Origin: Chitinophaga sp. H8
GTDB taxonomy: Bacteria; Bacteroidota; Bacteroidia; Chitinophagales; Chitinophagaceae
Direction of reading: 5' to 3'
NCBI RefSeq assembly: GCF_040567655.1
Contig: NZ_JBEXAC010000001.1
Coordinates: 1,426,001-1,490,000, forward strand
DNA: 64,000 bases
Shown piece after piece: positions 54,646 through 63,733 of this stretch (the stretch's first letter is position 1; each line of letters begins with the position of its first letter). The translations under genes and the position numbers were made by a program. Under the pieces are notes generated by a model. It made no database searches and had not been told where the DNA came from. It saw only the letters and a program-made list of their open reading frames with translations.

Positions 54646-56604
54646 TTAATATTTATGATTATTCAACAGATCTTTGAATCGTAAAAGTTCTGCCACACTC
54701 CATGCCTGGGAAACGGCGCCACCCGCCTTGTAGGGGAAGTCCCCATCAAATATTTCCGCCACTGTATAAAGGCAGCTCTCTTCAAGGGCAGGTGCCAGCC
54801 CTTCATATATTTCTTCCAGTAATGGTATTCCTTCCTGCTTGTATACCTTCAGGTATCCTTCTGCAAAATGCCCCAGCATCCACGGCCATGCAGTACCCTG
54901 GTGATACGCCATGTCACGGGTAGCTTGATCGCCGCCATAATGTCCCTGATAACGTACATCATGCGGAGATAAGGTGCGTAATCCTCTTGGCGTCAGCAGC
55001 TCTTCTTTTATTTTATCCATGACCGCCTTTTGTTGCTCATCTGTTAGTGGAGAGAAGGGGAGTGAAACTGCAAATAGCTGATTAGGGCGTACAGACCAAT
55101 CGGTATATGATCCATTTACGCAGTCTGCCAGGTATTTTTTCCCTGGATCCCAAAAACAGTGCACAAAAGAATCCTGGATCTTTTCCGGGTAAGCGGCCCA
55201 TTTTTTTACAAAGTCTTTATCACCTGCTTTTGCGGCTATCATCAGGCAGAAACAAACAGCGTTATACCAGAGGGCATTTATTTCCACTGCTTTGCCATTG
55301 CGGGGTGTAACTGGTTTGTTATCGATGATGGCATCCATCCAGGTGAGGGCATATTCTTCTTCTCCGGCATGTATTAATCCATCTTCCTCCATCCTGATGC
55401 TGCATAGGGTACCTCGCTGGTAGTGTTCCAATATGGCAGTAAGGGAGGGACCGTATATCTCCCAAAGCCTTTCTCCTGCCACATAATACTGAACAAATTG
55501 CTGCATAGCCCACACCAGCCAGAGGGAGGCGTCAGCCGTATTGTAGGTTGCCCTGCTGCCATTACCGGTATTGGGGATTACGCCTTCCTGCATATCTTCC
55601 AATAAAGTGTCTGCTATTTTTCTGAAATAGTATACATTTCCGGTCAATAGCGTGAGTCCGGGAAGCGATATGCAAGTGTCTCTTCCCCAGGAGCCAAACC
55701 AGTAATAACCAGCCTTGATCATGGCACGGTTGTCTTTATTAATGATAAAGCTGCGTGCACTCTTCCTCAGATAATCACCTATTGTTCCCGGCGTTTCCTG
55801 CTCCTGGAGCATTGCCTTGACCCGTTCCGGTAAGGCTCCCATATGAGCTGCTTGCAGCCCCACCGCAAAAAAAACGGATTGCCCTGCTTTCAGTGTCAAT
55901 TCGAAGTATCCCGGTGTATAAAGGTCTTCCCGGTATTCATACCCTCTTTTTTGCTCTTCAGGATAGCTAAAGTTATAATACCAGTCGGCCGCAGGGATGA
56001 ACTTTCCATCGGCTGAAGATTGCAGATAAAGCGGTGTATAACCAGGATACAATTGAATTGATATCCCATTTGTAACCGCTGTAACTGCTCCATTTACCTG
56101 GGCATTCTGATGAGTGACGGTGTGCATATTCCGGAATGCGAGCAGGGGCATCAGGCGCAGGGTGATACCAGCATCAGCTTCCTGTAGCGTATATCGGATA
56201 TATAAGGTGTTATTCCTAGCCAGAAACAGCCATTCTTTTACCAGTACCATATTGCCAAACCTGTAGGTCCAGGTTGGAATGTAATTGTTATCGAAGGTGT
56301 GGATATAACGGAACCCTTCGGGGTAATATATATCCGGATAATAATGTGTACTTAATAGCCATGTTTGACCATCTTTTAGTACCGACTCATCCATGGATGA
56401 TAATAATACATGATTGTCTGCATCCAGCTGTGGTTGCGGTGCTACATACATGCCGTGATACTTTCTGCTGTTATATCCGCATAGGGTAGTTGAAGCATAT
56501 GTGCCATTATCACTGACCAAAAGAAACTCCCGGCAGTCTGGTTTTCCTGTATGGTTCAACATCAGTTTGTTCAACAGCGGTTTTTTTGTTTCAGTGAGCT
56601 GCAT
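54646..56604 (-). CDS. Glycogen debranching enzyme (amylo-alpha-1,6-glucosidase family)
   Basis: 652 residues from the start at 56604 (MQLTETKKPLL); an open frame reaches 56640 but a promoter box lies inside that extension. The N-terminal beta domain (CREFLLVSDNGTYASTTLCGYNSRKYHGM) precedes the (alpha/alpha)6 domain with WFGSWGRDTCISLPGLTLLTG and YHQGTAWPWMLGHFAEGYL. It hydrolyses alpha-1,6 branches of glycogen. It is the first gene of the four-gene glycogen operon. Confidence 0.93.
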   Translation of the reverse strand: MQLTETKKPLLNKLMLNHTGKPDCREFLLVSDNGTYASTTLCGYNSRKYHGMYVAPQPQLDADNHVLLSSMDESVLKDGQTWLLSTHYYPDIYYPEGFRYIHTFDNNYIPTWTYRFGNMVLVKEWLFLARNNTLYIRYTLQEADAGITLRLMPLLAFRNMHTVTHQNAQVNGAVTAVTNGISIQLYPGYTPLYLQSSADGKFIPAADWYYNFSYPEEQKRGYEYREDLYTPGYFELTLKAGQSVFFAVGLQAAHMGALPERVKAMLQEQETPGTIGDYLRKSARSFIINKDNRAMIKAGYYWFGSWGRDTCISLPGLTLLTGNVYYFRKIADTLLEDMQEGVIPNTGNGSRATYNTADASLWLVWAMQQFVQYYVAGERLWEIYGPSLTAILEHYQRGTLCSIRMEEDGLIHAGEEEYALTWMDAIIDNKPVTPRNGKAVEINALWYNAVCFCLMIAAKAGDKDFVKKWAAYPEKIQDSFVHCFWDPGKKYLADCVNGSYTDWSVRPNQLFAVSLPFSPLTDEQQKAVMDKIKEELLTPRGLRTLSPHDVRYQGHYGGDQATRDMAYHQGTAWPWMLGHFAEGYLKVYKQEGIPLLEEIYEGLAPALEESCLYTVAEIFDGDFPYKAGGAVSQAWSVAELLRFKDLLNNHKY

Positions 56605-56628
56605 GATGAGGTCAATTGAAATATATCT

Positions 56629-56636
56629 CAAATATA
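56629..56636 (-). promoter_or_regulatory. -7 box of the glycogen operon
   Basis: TATATTTG on the minus strand, 24 bp before the start at 56604. It fits TAnnTTTG and supports the shorter start of the debranching enzyme. The surrounding AT-rich sequence is partly palindromic. Confidence 0.5.
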
Positions 56637-56750
56637 TCAAGGTGATAGGTCCTTATCCATGATCATGGTTAGTCAGGGATATGATTGTAATCAACCTCAG
56701 GATTCTTTGCAGCATACATGATTAAAATCAGGATTCCTGTTGGGATTGAT

Positions 56751-57616
56751 TATTGGGACAATGATAATGATGGTAATAAGGATGCGCGGATCAACGACGT
56801 GATGCCGTATGACAATTATGGTTAAACAATGGGAGCTTTATTTCAGCGCCTGGATGAAGTAGGTGGATAGCAACTGGAACACCGCAGCAGGAAGGGACAC
56901 TGTAGGGCTGTAGGGGATAAGCCCAGCAAAGACCTGCTCCAGCAGGTGGTCTTGAATAAACAGTATTCGCTCAAAGATAGGACAGCAGCTACTACCGCTT
57001 TAGGCAAAGGCCATAGTGGGGAAGAACGCTTATTACTACTCCTGAAGAAATACCAACTCCCGGATGATGTAAAGAGCGTAGCCGTAACCATATTCAAAAA
57101 GACGGATAGACCAGAAATGCGTGAGGCAGCCAGTAAATACCTGGATGGCCTGGCGGTAGCTTCCAGCAAACTACCCCCGGTAGCGGAACTGCTAAAAATG
57201 AAAGGCGATGCTACTAGTGGGGCAGCGGTGTTTGAATCCTATTGTAGCACCTGCCATGTGGTAAACAACAAAGGTACCAATTTTGGCCCCAACCTCTCAG
57301 AAATTGGCTCCAAACTATCCGTAGAAGCGATGTATAAAGCCATCCTCTCTCCATCTGCTGGCATCAGCTTTGGCTTTGAAGGGTATAACTTCAAGCTGGC
57401 CAACGGTACCACACTATCCGGCTACATTGCCAGTCAAACGGAAGATGAAATTACCATCAAAGTAATAGGGGGATTTCCGAAAAGCACAAGAAAACGGAGA
57501 TTATGGAGAAGAAACCGCTTACCGGATCGCTGATGCCAGATGGCCTGGGTGAAGGGATAGGAGCGGAGAAGTTGGCGGATGTGGTGGCGTATATTGGGGG
57601 GCTGAGGAAGGGGTGA
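56751..57616 (+). pseudogene. Decayed, internally deleted copy of the heme-protein gene
   Basis: Three blocks match the gene at 38389-41415 in order: 56751-56824 with about 39165-39243, 56825-56906 with about 40156-40238, and 56907-57616 with about 40700-41415. The sequence between blocks is missing. Block 1 ends in a stop (GGTTAA), block 2 contains a stop, and a one-base deletion near 57470 shifts the frame after VIGG. The last block still encodes the CSTCH heme motif in an open frame from 56946. I estimate about 90% identity there by eye. Confidence 0.88.
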
Positions 57617-57867
57617 GGTAAGATTTGAGTCAAAGAAGTTTGCTAATCAAAGAGCATTCTTACTATAAGGATGATCTCTTGATACTTGAACCTTCTCAAA
57701 CCTTCTTGAACTATTCGTTTAGCTAAACTTTGTCAGGAAATTCATATAAACCCATACAAACAACAAAATAGTTATGTAGGTTGGATTAAACTGATTGAGG
57801 CAATTAGGTTTCGTACTTGTTGTAAGGGCAGGTATCGTTTAAGCGAATCATAGTTGTTTCTATTGAC

Positions 57868-59640
57868 TTAAAACTCTATTTGACTTTCCTTCAGTCGTAC
57901 CATGCCCAAGCACAATATTGCATGCATAATTCTATCAATATTCTGCTTATTGAGAAAATGGGCAACGTCAAGCATTCCGTGTGCTACATGATTGCGAATA
58001 TTCCATCCCCGTTTATCTGTAAATAGAGTTTTGAAGTATAGCGATTTGTCTTCTCCAAAAATATCTGTTATAATTTCATCCTTTAGTAAATGATCAAAGG
58101 TTTTCAGGTTAAAAGCGTCTTCCTTTTGAATTATTACGCTTCCTCCATTCATTTCTACTAGATTTCTTATGGCTTCTTCAAATTGCGGTATTAGAAGGTG
58201 AATAGCAACTATATAGTCTCCGGCAAAGTAAGCTTCAAATCCTTTTTGGAAAATTGGCAGCCTATCCTTCTCTATAATACATGATTTATCAATAAACTTC
58301 ATAAGTTCATGTATTGTTAATATTCCCCTAGTGATAGCTTCTTCGAAAATAAAATGCAGAAAAATAGTGCCTATTCGGATGGAATTTGAGAGGTGCAATA
58401 TCAGATGACTAAAGAAATCATCCGAAATAGGTGGTATTCTAGCAACACGCCTCCCCTTTTTATCGAGAAGGTCCCTCGAAAGAATAAATTGAAATGGGGC
58501 TACTTTAGATAAACGTTCCAACTCTTCCTTTGCCTCTTCCACTCTTGGTGTGCACGATTCAATAATCCTCACAAAAATAGTTTCTGAATTGTCACCTTCA
58601 AGTATCTGGTTTATATACTTGTCAATTTTGTCCTTTGGGATACTGATCTCAGCCGATGTTGATTTCAGATCCTTATCAGCCCCTTTACTAAACATCCGAA
58701 GCTTTTTCAAATAGAAATCCGCTTCTTCATTTAATTGAAATTGTTTAGAGAACTGGTAAAGTTGTTCGGCAGAGTGCGATTGATGGAATATTGCAAGCCC
58801 ATTTGTGGTATTGTCATACGATGTTTCAAGCCCACTTAATATCCTTTTAATTTCTTGAGGTTGTTTATTTCCAAAATAGTAGTTCATCAAACGTTTTGCT
58901 GCGCGTTCTGCACACCAAGTATTTACCATCAGCATGTTATCGAAGCGGTCCTCCAGTTTCTTTACAATAGCAGTTTCTTCCATTTTGGAAACTAGTTTCT
59001 TTTTGCCGCCTATTAAAAGGTCATATGGGAATCCCCATAGTCCCGGTTTGTCAGGAATAGCAATTTCTTCTTCCAGCTTAAGAATGCCAGCCTTGCATCG
59101 TTCTATTAGATCAGGATTGCTTAAATTAAGTGAAACTTCTAGCGCTCGACCAACTTTGCAGATTGTTTGTGTAGAAATTTTATACAATTTCTGGTCGATC
59201 AAATCTAGTAGCGATTCGACATATTTTTTAGCAATGGAGAATTGTGGTTTTGAACCGGTGACATACAAACTCATGTCGTATATCAAGCCAGCATAGCGGG
59301 CAGCGAGGACAGGATGGTCTGTTTGTTCTAATCTGGTTGACCAATAAGTGATAGTGTCCCGCGTTACCATTGATACAGATGGAGATTCAACAATCGTTCC
59401 AGCTTCGTTTTTGGTAATGGATAATGGTATGAAATAGAAGCCTAGCTCTTGAACCTTGTTTTTGCTAGGTTCGAGGAAACTGAACGCAATTAATTCAGCC
59501 TTTTCTTGAATTGTAAGCTCACCATAGGATTCAGGGATCTGCTTTTGTAATAGATTGTAAACTTCAGTTTCCTGTAATGGCCTTAGAGGACGCTGTTCAA
59601 ATGAAGCAAGTATGTCTTTAAAAAGTGCAGTAGGTACCAT
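57868..59640 (-). CDS. DUF4209-like protein with C-terminal HEPN-type motif
   Basis: 590 residues, mostly helical, cytoplasmic. The C-terminal part (about 455-575) resembles DUF4209; it contains FEEAIRNLVEMNGG and RGWNIRNHVAHG. The latter gives R549-x4-H554, the RNase-type motif of HEPN domains. DUF4209 proteins are found in variable genome islands, and HEPN proteins often serve in phage defence. AT-rich codons differ from the core genes to the left. Assignment to DUF4209 is from memory. Confidence 0.7.
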   Translation of the reverse strand: MVPTALFKDILASFEQRPLRPLQETEVYNLLQKQIPESYGELTIQEKAELIAFSFLEPSKNKVQELGFYFIPLSITKNEAGTIVESPSVSMVTRDTITYWSTRLEQTDHPVLAARYAGLIYDMSLYVTGSKPQFSIAKKYVESLLDLIDQKLYKISTQTICKVGRALEVSLNLSNPDLIERCKAGILKLEEEIAIPDKPGLWGFPYDLLIGGKKKLVSKMEETAIVKKLEDRFDNMLMVNTWCAERAAKRLMNYYFGNKQPQEIKRILSGLETSYDNTTNGLAIFHQSHSAEQLYQFSKQFQLNEEADFYLKKLRMFSKGADKDLKSTSAEISIPKDKIDKYINQILEGDNSETIFVRIIESCTPRVEEAKEELERLSKVAPFQFILSRDLLDKKGRRVARIPPISDDFFSHLILHLSNSIRIGTIFLHFIFEEAITRGILTIHELMKFIDKSCIIEKDRLPIFQKGFEAYFAGDYIVAIHLLIPQFEEAIRNLVEMNGGSVIIQKEDAFNLKTFDHLLKDEIITDIFGEDKSLYFKTLFTDKRGWNIRNHVAHGMLDVAHFLNKQNIDRIMHAILCLGMVRLKESQIEF

Positions 59641-59843
59641 TTTTTGCTATTGCGAAAGTCGGAAATACATAGAAGATGTTGACCTATTCTATTAAGTGTA
59701 AATCTTCTTTACTTTAGCTGTAAGTTGGTTTTGATTACTAGATAGTCATTACCTGATTGAACTCAATGTAGTAAAGTATTCGTAATTTAGAATAAAAATT
59801 TGTAATATTATTGCCTCTATAAATTAAATAATAAGAGTACAGT

Positions 59844-60581
59844 ATGACAATTGGTGATTTTCTTATGCAGAACCCCATGTTTATTTCTACTTTTTTAACA
59901 GGGTTTATTCTGCCATTGTTCTTGGTGTGGATGAACCTAAATGCTACCTCAAAATTAAAAGATAGAGAGAAAGAGATCGAGCAGAAGCACAAAATTAATA
60001 ATGATATAAAAGAACTTGAAAAAGCAGTTTATGCATCGCTATCTAAGATGCTTTTTGATATACAACTTTTATATGTAGCACTTTCAGGGTCATGTGTAGA
60101 CCAAGGTTGTATTGAAGAAGCACTAAAAAAATTTGATGAATCTATAGTTAGATATCATGGGGAGATAGCTAACAACTTGCTGTACATGCCTTCAGAAATA
60201 ATAAATCTAATTTATAGATTCTATGGTGAAGTTAGTGATCTTAAAATCCGATTAAGAGAATTTGATGAAACAAAGAATTATAAGATGGCACATGTGGCAG
60301 TTAACTTAAGCTCAACGGGATTGGCTAAAATAGTAATCGAAGTTCAGGATAAGTTGCTCTCGAAGAATGAAGTGTTAAAAATGAATTTTAATAAGGCTCA
60401 TCAAGAAATGATGCTTTACTGCTGTGGTAAGAGACCTCCCAGAGAACTTTTTGATGAGTATATAATATTGTTAAGGCAAATAAAACCGGAATTGACAGAT
60501 GAAGAAATAAGTGAACTTACTAGTAATTGGAGACTGAGAGAAGTACATCAGATAACTGAAATAGACATCCAAGGGAGATGA
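59844..60581 (+). CDS. Unknown single-pass membrane protein with helical cytoplasmic domain
   Basis: 245 residues. One membrane helix (about 11-31, PMFISTFLTGFILPLFLVW) is followed by a charged coiled-coil-like segment (KLKDREKEIEQKHKINNDIK) and a helical domain. No family recognised. It lies alone on the plus strand between two minus-strand HEPN-like genes in AT-rich DNA. A membrane-bound partner or effector in a defence cluster is possible but unproven. Confidence 0.65.
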   Translation: MTIGDFLMQNPMFISTFLTGFILPLFLVWMNLNATSKLKDREKEIEQKHKINNDIKELEKAVYASLSKMLFDIQLLYVALSGSCVDQGCIEEALKKFDESIVRYHGEIANNLLYMPSEIINLIYRFYGEVSDLKIRLREFDETKNYKMAHVAVNLSSTGLAKIVIEVQDKLLSKNEVLKMNFNKAHQEMMLYCCGKRPPRELFDEYIILLRQIKPELTDEEISELTSNWRLREVHQITEIDIQGR

Positions 60582-60698
60582 TGAAAGAATTTAGTATTGT
60601 ATATATTGAGCCTTGAAAGCTTCATGTAAAAAAACTAAATCGACAAACCGAGAATGTATTAACATACATTGTAGGTGTCATAAAGCATAATGTCATTA

Positions 60699-62069
60699 TT
60701 AAACCAATAGCTTATTCTCTTGCAAATTTTGGGGATCATTTATCCATGGAACAAGCTGGCCTTGGGTATGACTTAGAAACCCACTAGCTCTATTATTATA
60801 CTTTCCACTATAGCCAAGAATATTTAAAATACTTAATTCTATATACCAAGTAGCTAAATGAGAAGCCTCCAATAAGGCATTTACAGAAATTTCTAAAAGT
60901 TTTTTCCGCTTTTCCTCATTTCCATGAACAAGTGCATTTCTAATAAATACAAATGCCTCTGGAGCATCTATGACAGAGAGCTTCTTAAGCTCCTTAAATT
61001 GCATGGGAAGCTCTGGACTTATATTCATTATAGACAGTAATAGACGAATCTTATTTGAGGCATTTAGGTTAAGGGCATCAGATCCAATGACCATTTTACG
61101 TTTTTCGACAATAACCCAGTTGTATAACAATTCTAGGGCAGTTTGAGCAAGTATTATTGACCCTTCCAAGCCAGCACTATTGTAATTTACCTGATTGTAC
61201 CAATAAATTGAAGTATTTAAGACATCTCTTGAATCGGCGTTGTTCCAAAGTTCTCGCATTTTGCTCCAAATAGTACTAAGATTTCCTAAGAACAAGACGT
61301 TAGACCAAGAAGGTACAAATTGATAACTATCAGCAGTGATGCTTTTGTACTCTCGCCAAACTACTTTTTCGTTGTGTACCCCTAGCAAAAAAGGTGTGCC
61401 TGATCGAAATCCATTTAAAAAAAATAGTAATCTATTAAGACACTTAAATACCGTGGAAACACTGTCGGAAGTCATAGCTCCTTTCTTTTTAGAAATCCTC
61501 CCCATATACGTATCAATGAATCCTCCATTTGCTATTAATGAAGCTGTTATTTTTTGAGAGGAAGGGGGTTTATCGAGGGATACTATAAATTCGTGATCTT
61601 CAAAGGATAGTCTCCCTTTATATGCTCCATTCTGATTAACTTCTCTAATGCTAGTTCCATGATATTCCCGAAGGTTAATGACAGGGAAGTAGATATCATT
61701 TACTGGAATACTGGAATCACCCATGGTGATTTTGTCTGAAGTGCCTGATATATAACTGCTATTTGATCGAGTTGCAAGTATAGTTCCTTTTCCAATGCAA
61801 ATGTCACCAATATGCAATTCAATATCGTTTGCATCAACCGCGAGAAAGAAAAGATTAGCACTCTCTAGTATGTTTCCCTCGAAAGCTATTCTGCAATAGG
61901 GGAACCACTTATAATATATTCTGCCATCGCATTTATAGGTGCTGTTGGAGAGCTTAATATGAAAAACGCCAGTATGTATTTCAACTAATTCATTTGGTTC
62001 CCTCATTGTTAAGTATTGAGGGTTGCGTACTGGAATATCCGCAAAAGCATTAGGTATAGAATCTGACAT
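60699..62069 (-). CDS. ApeA-like HEPN-domain protein
   Basis: 456 residues. The N-terminal 240 residues look beta-rich (IYYKWFPYCRIAFEGNILES). The C-terminal helical part (about 295-420) begins GLEGSIILAQTALELLYNW and ends with FIRNALVHGNEEKRKK, giving R377-x4-H382, the HEPN catalytic pattern. The layout resembles ApeA, a single-gene anti-phage HEPN protein that acts on RNA. I cannot confirm the N-terminal domain family. AT-rich, in an accessory region. Confidence 0.65.
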   Translation of the reverse strand: MSDSIPNAFADIPVRNPQYLTMREPNELVEIHTGVFHIKLSNSTYKCDGRIYYKWFPYCRIAFEGNILESANLFFLAVDANDIELHIGDICIGKGTILATRSNSSYISGTSDKITMGDSSIPVNDIYFPVINLREYHGTSIREVNQNGAYKGRLSFEDHEFIVSLDKPPSSQKITASLIANGGFIDTYMGRISKKKGAMTSDSVSTVFKCLNRLLFFLNGFRSGTPFLLGVHNEKVVWREYKSITADSYQFVPSWSNVLFLGNLSTIWSKMRELWNNADSRDVLNTSIYWYNQVNYNSAGLEGSIILAQTALELLYNWVIVEKRKMVIGSDALNLNASNKIRLLLSIMNISPELPMQFKELKKLSVIDAPEAFVFIRNALVHGNEEKRKKLLEISVNALLEASHLATWYIELSILNILGYSGKYNNRASGFLSHTQGQLVPWINDPQNLQENKLLV

Positions 62070-62346
62070 TCGCCAATTTATTTTATGACCATGCTACATG
62101 TTTTTTATATAAATGCTTTTTTTGTTTCTTTATGTTTACAAGTAGCGAAACTGGTATAGAATTTAGTATTTGCAATATAATGAAAAAAGAGAAACTAGAT
62201 TAAAGAAAATATCTGAAAGTGGTTCTTCAAAACTTAGTAATGGTACCACTTGTAATTCCGAAGAAGAAAATTTTACTTCCTGTTGAGCTAATACATTGAC
62301 GAATTAAGCCATTTTACAAGCTTAATGTAATTTGTAAATTATTTTG

Positions 62347-63348
62347 TCATACCACCCCCTCAAACACCCTCCCCACCACTTCCTGCAATCTCCCCACACT
62401 CTCAAACACCCCCTCCATCTGACCACAATTGATAGCTCCACTATTACTTAAATTAGCAGAATTCAGCACACACAACTGATGCGGCGTAAATACCGCTGCT
62501 ATTTCATCGGTTACGAACAGCGTTTGCTTTAACAGGCTGTAAATGCTTTGTCTAGGGATAGGGTGCCCGGTAAGCGCAGTAAGAAATGCCCTTAGGAGGT
62601 GCTCAGTTGTTTGGTGCAGCAGGAGTAGGGCTGATTTATAGTCTTGCTTTTGCCTAAAGGTTGCTGCTTGTTCAAAATAGGCCGGCACTTGGGCTATATG
62701 TTCAATAAAAGCACTCTTTACATCCTCTATGGGTATTTTCCCAGGTATGGGTATAAAGCTATCCCTGGAAGAAAAGAGGAGCTTTTCAGGTTTGCAGGTA
62801 TTGGCATAAAATAGGTGTCCTGCTTTGAGGTAATAATGTACATCAGCTGCTTTGAGGAACATGACATTCAGGAGGGCAGGTTCGGGGAAGTATTTATCTA
62901 TCTGCATGTGGTAATGGTCAAAGCTCTTATTGGCATTATTGGCGATGACATATAGCACACTTACTTTATGGTCATTTTGGAGATGGGTATTGGCCAGGAA
63001 TATTTTATCAATACCAGGTATGTGTTTCCCGGATTGTATGATGCTTTCGCGTAGGCTATTATAAATAGCTACCTCTCCATGGTCTTTAATCTTCCGTGCA
63101 TGTATGGCGTGTACCGCTTCCAGGGTCTTTTCCATGTATTGGAGAAAGCGTAGGAGGCCCTCTTTCTCTGCCTGGTGCATCTTGTGGAAGCTGCCGGTTA
63201 CAGTGGCATACAGGAGACGCCATTGTTTATCCCGGATACCGTGTAGATGATCATAATTACAAAAGTCGGCAATTACCTGATAGGGGTTTGTCACCTCTTC
63301 GGTGGTCAGTTTAATAGGATAGCTGATTTCTATATTCCTTTTATGCAT
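62347..63348 (-). CDS. HEPN-domain protein (MNT-HEPN-like, no catalytic Rx4H)
   Basis: 333 residues from the start at 63348 (MHKRNIEISYPIKL); a longer frame to 63459 adds a hydrophobic stretch that looks spurious, and a near-consensus -7 box (TAACTTTA, 63367-63360) favours the shorter form. The C-terminal part (about 225-330) has SALLLLHQTTEHLLRAFLTALTG, a typical HEPN pair of helices, without the Rx4H motif. The middle may be a nucleotidyltransferase-like fold (VSVLYVIANNANKSF), which is uncertain. It is divergent from the XRE gene. Confidence 0.7.
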   Translation of the reverse strand: MHKRNIEISYPIKLTTEEVTNPYQVIADFCNYDHLHGIRDKQWRLLYATVTGSFHKMHQAEKEGLLRFLQYMEKTLEAVHAIHARKIKDHGEVAIYNSLRESIIQSGKHIPGIDKIFLANTHLQNDHKVSVLYVIANNANKSFDHYHMQIDKYFPEPALLNVMFLKAADVHYYLKAGHLFYANTCKPEKLLFSSRDSFIPIPGKIPIEDVKSAFIEHIAQVPAYFEQAATFRQKQDYKSALLLLHQTTEHLLRAFLTALTGHPIPRQSIYSLLKQTLFVTDEIAAVFTPHQLCVLNSANLSNSGAINCGQMEGVFESVGRLQEVVGRVFEGVV

Positions 63349-63512
63349 AGCTAATCTTTTAAAGTTAAATGCAATGAGATAAAAGAAATAACCATGTAGA
63401 AACAGGGTTATTGATGTCCATGCCATTTTTTTACTAAACTTAGATGGATCAGTTTGCAATTCGATTTAAGACCTGGGTACAATCAATCTGATAAACAAAG
63501 TAACATCATCCT

Positions 63513-63645
63513 GGTATTGTACCGAACCAAAATTGCTTGTAAAATACCAGAAGGTACTTGTCTTTTACGGCCTTATCTGTATTGGGTTTTGGAGAAATGT
63601 ATAGCACTGTTTGGTACGATACAAAGTTCCGCTGGTACCATACCA
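63513..63645. repeat. Three GGTA-N3-TACC operator-like repeats
   Basis: GGTATTGTACC (63513-63523), GGTACGATACA (63614-63624) and GGTACCATACC (63635-63645). Two are perfect palindromes with a 3-bp centre. The second and third are 21 bp apart, two helical turns, and sit just upstream of the XRE promoter. Confidence 0.55.
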
Positions 63646-63681
63646 ACGTGTTCATTTTTTGCTACAAAATGAACAGCGCTA

Positions 63682-63715
63682 TTTTGCTTCTTATGCCTTA
63701 TATTCAGTATATTTG
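63682..63715 (+). promoter_or_regulatory. Promoter of the XRE regulator gene
   Basis: TTTTG (63682-63686), a 21-bp spacer and TATATTTG (63708-63715) match both Bacteroidota promoter elements. The start codon is 18 bp further on. Confidence 0.65.
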
Positions 63716-63733
63716 TAGACAATAACACATACC

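Larger units (their letters stand above)
63349..63733. other. Divergent regulatory region, HEPN / XRE
   Basis: It holds three GGTA-N3-TACC-like sites (63513-63523, 63614-63624, 63635-63645), the XRE promoter (63682-63715) and a weak leftward -7 box (63360-63367). The 72-codon ORF at 63454-63672 covers the repeats and is not protein-like. No gene is called. Confidence 0.55.

Noticed and set aside
56605..56640. Upstream start for the debranching enzyme at 56640
   Set aside because: The -7 box TATATTTG lies inside this stretch, so transcription should begin downstream of it.
56657..56668. Perfect palindrome CCATGATCATGG
   Set aside because: Short and isolated; such palindromes occur by chance, and no second copy was noticed.
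60652..60669. AATGTAT/ATACATT inverted repeat between the membrane protein and the ApeA-like gene
   Set aside because: Small AT-rich stem without a T-run on either side; too weak to call a terminator or operator.
63454..63672. 72-codon ORF in the HEPN/XRE gap
   Set aside because: It spans operator-like repeats and its translation is not protein-like.
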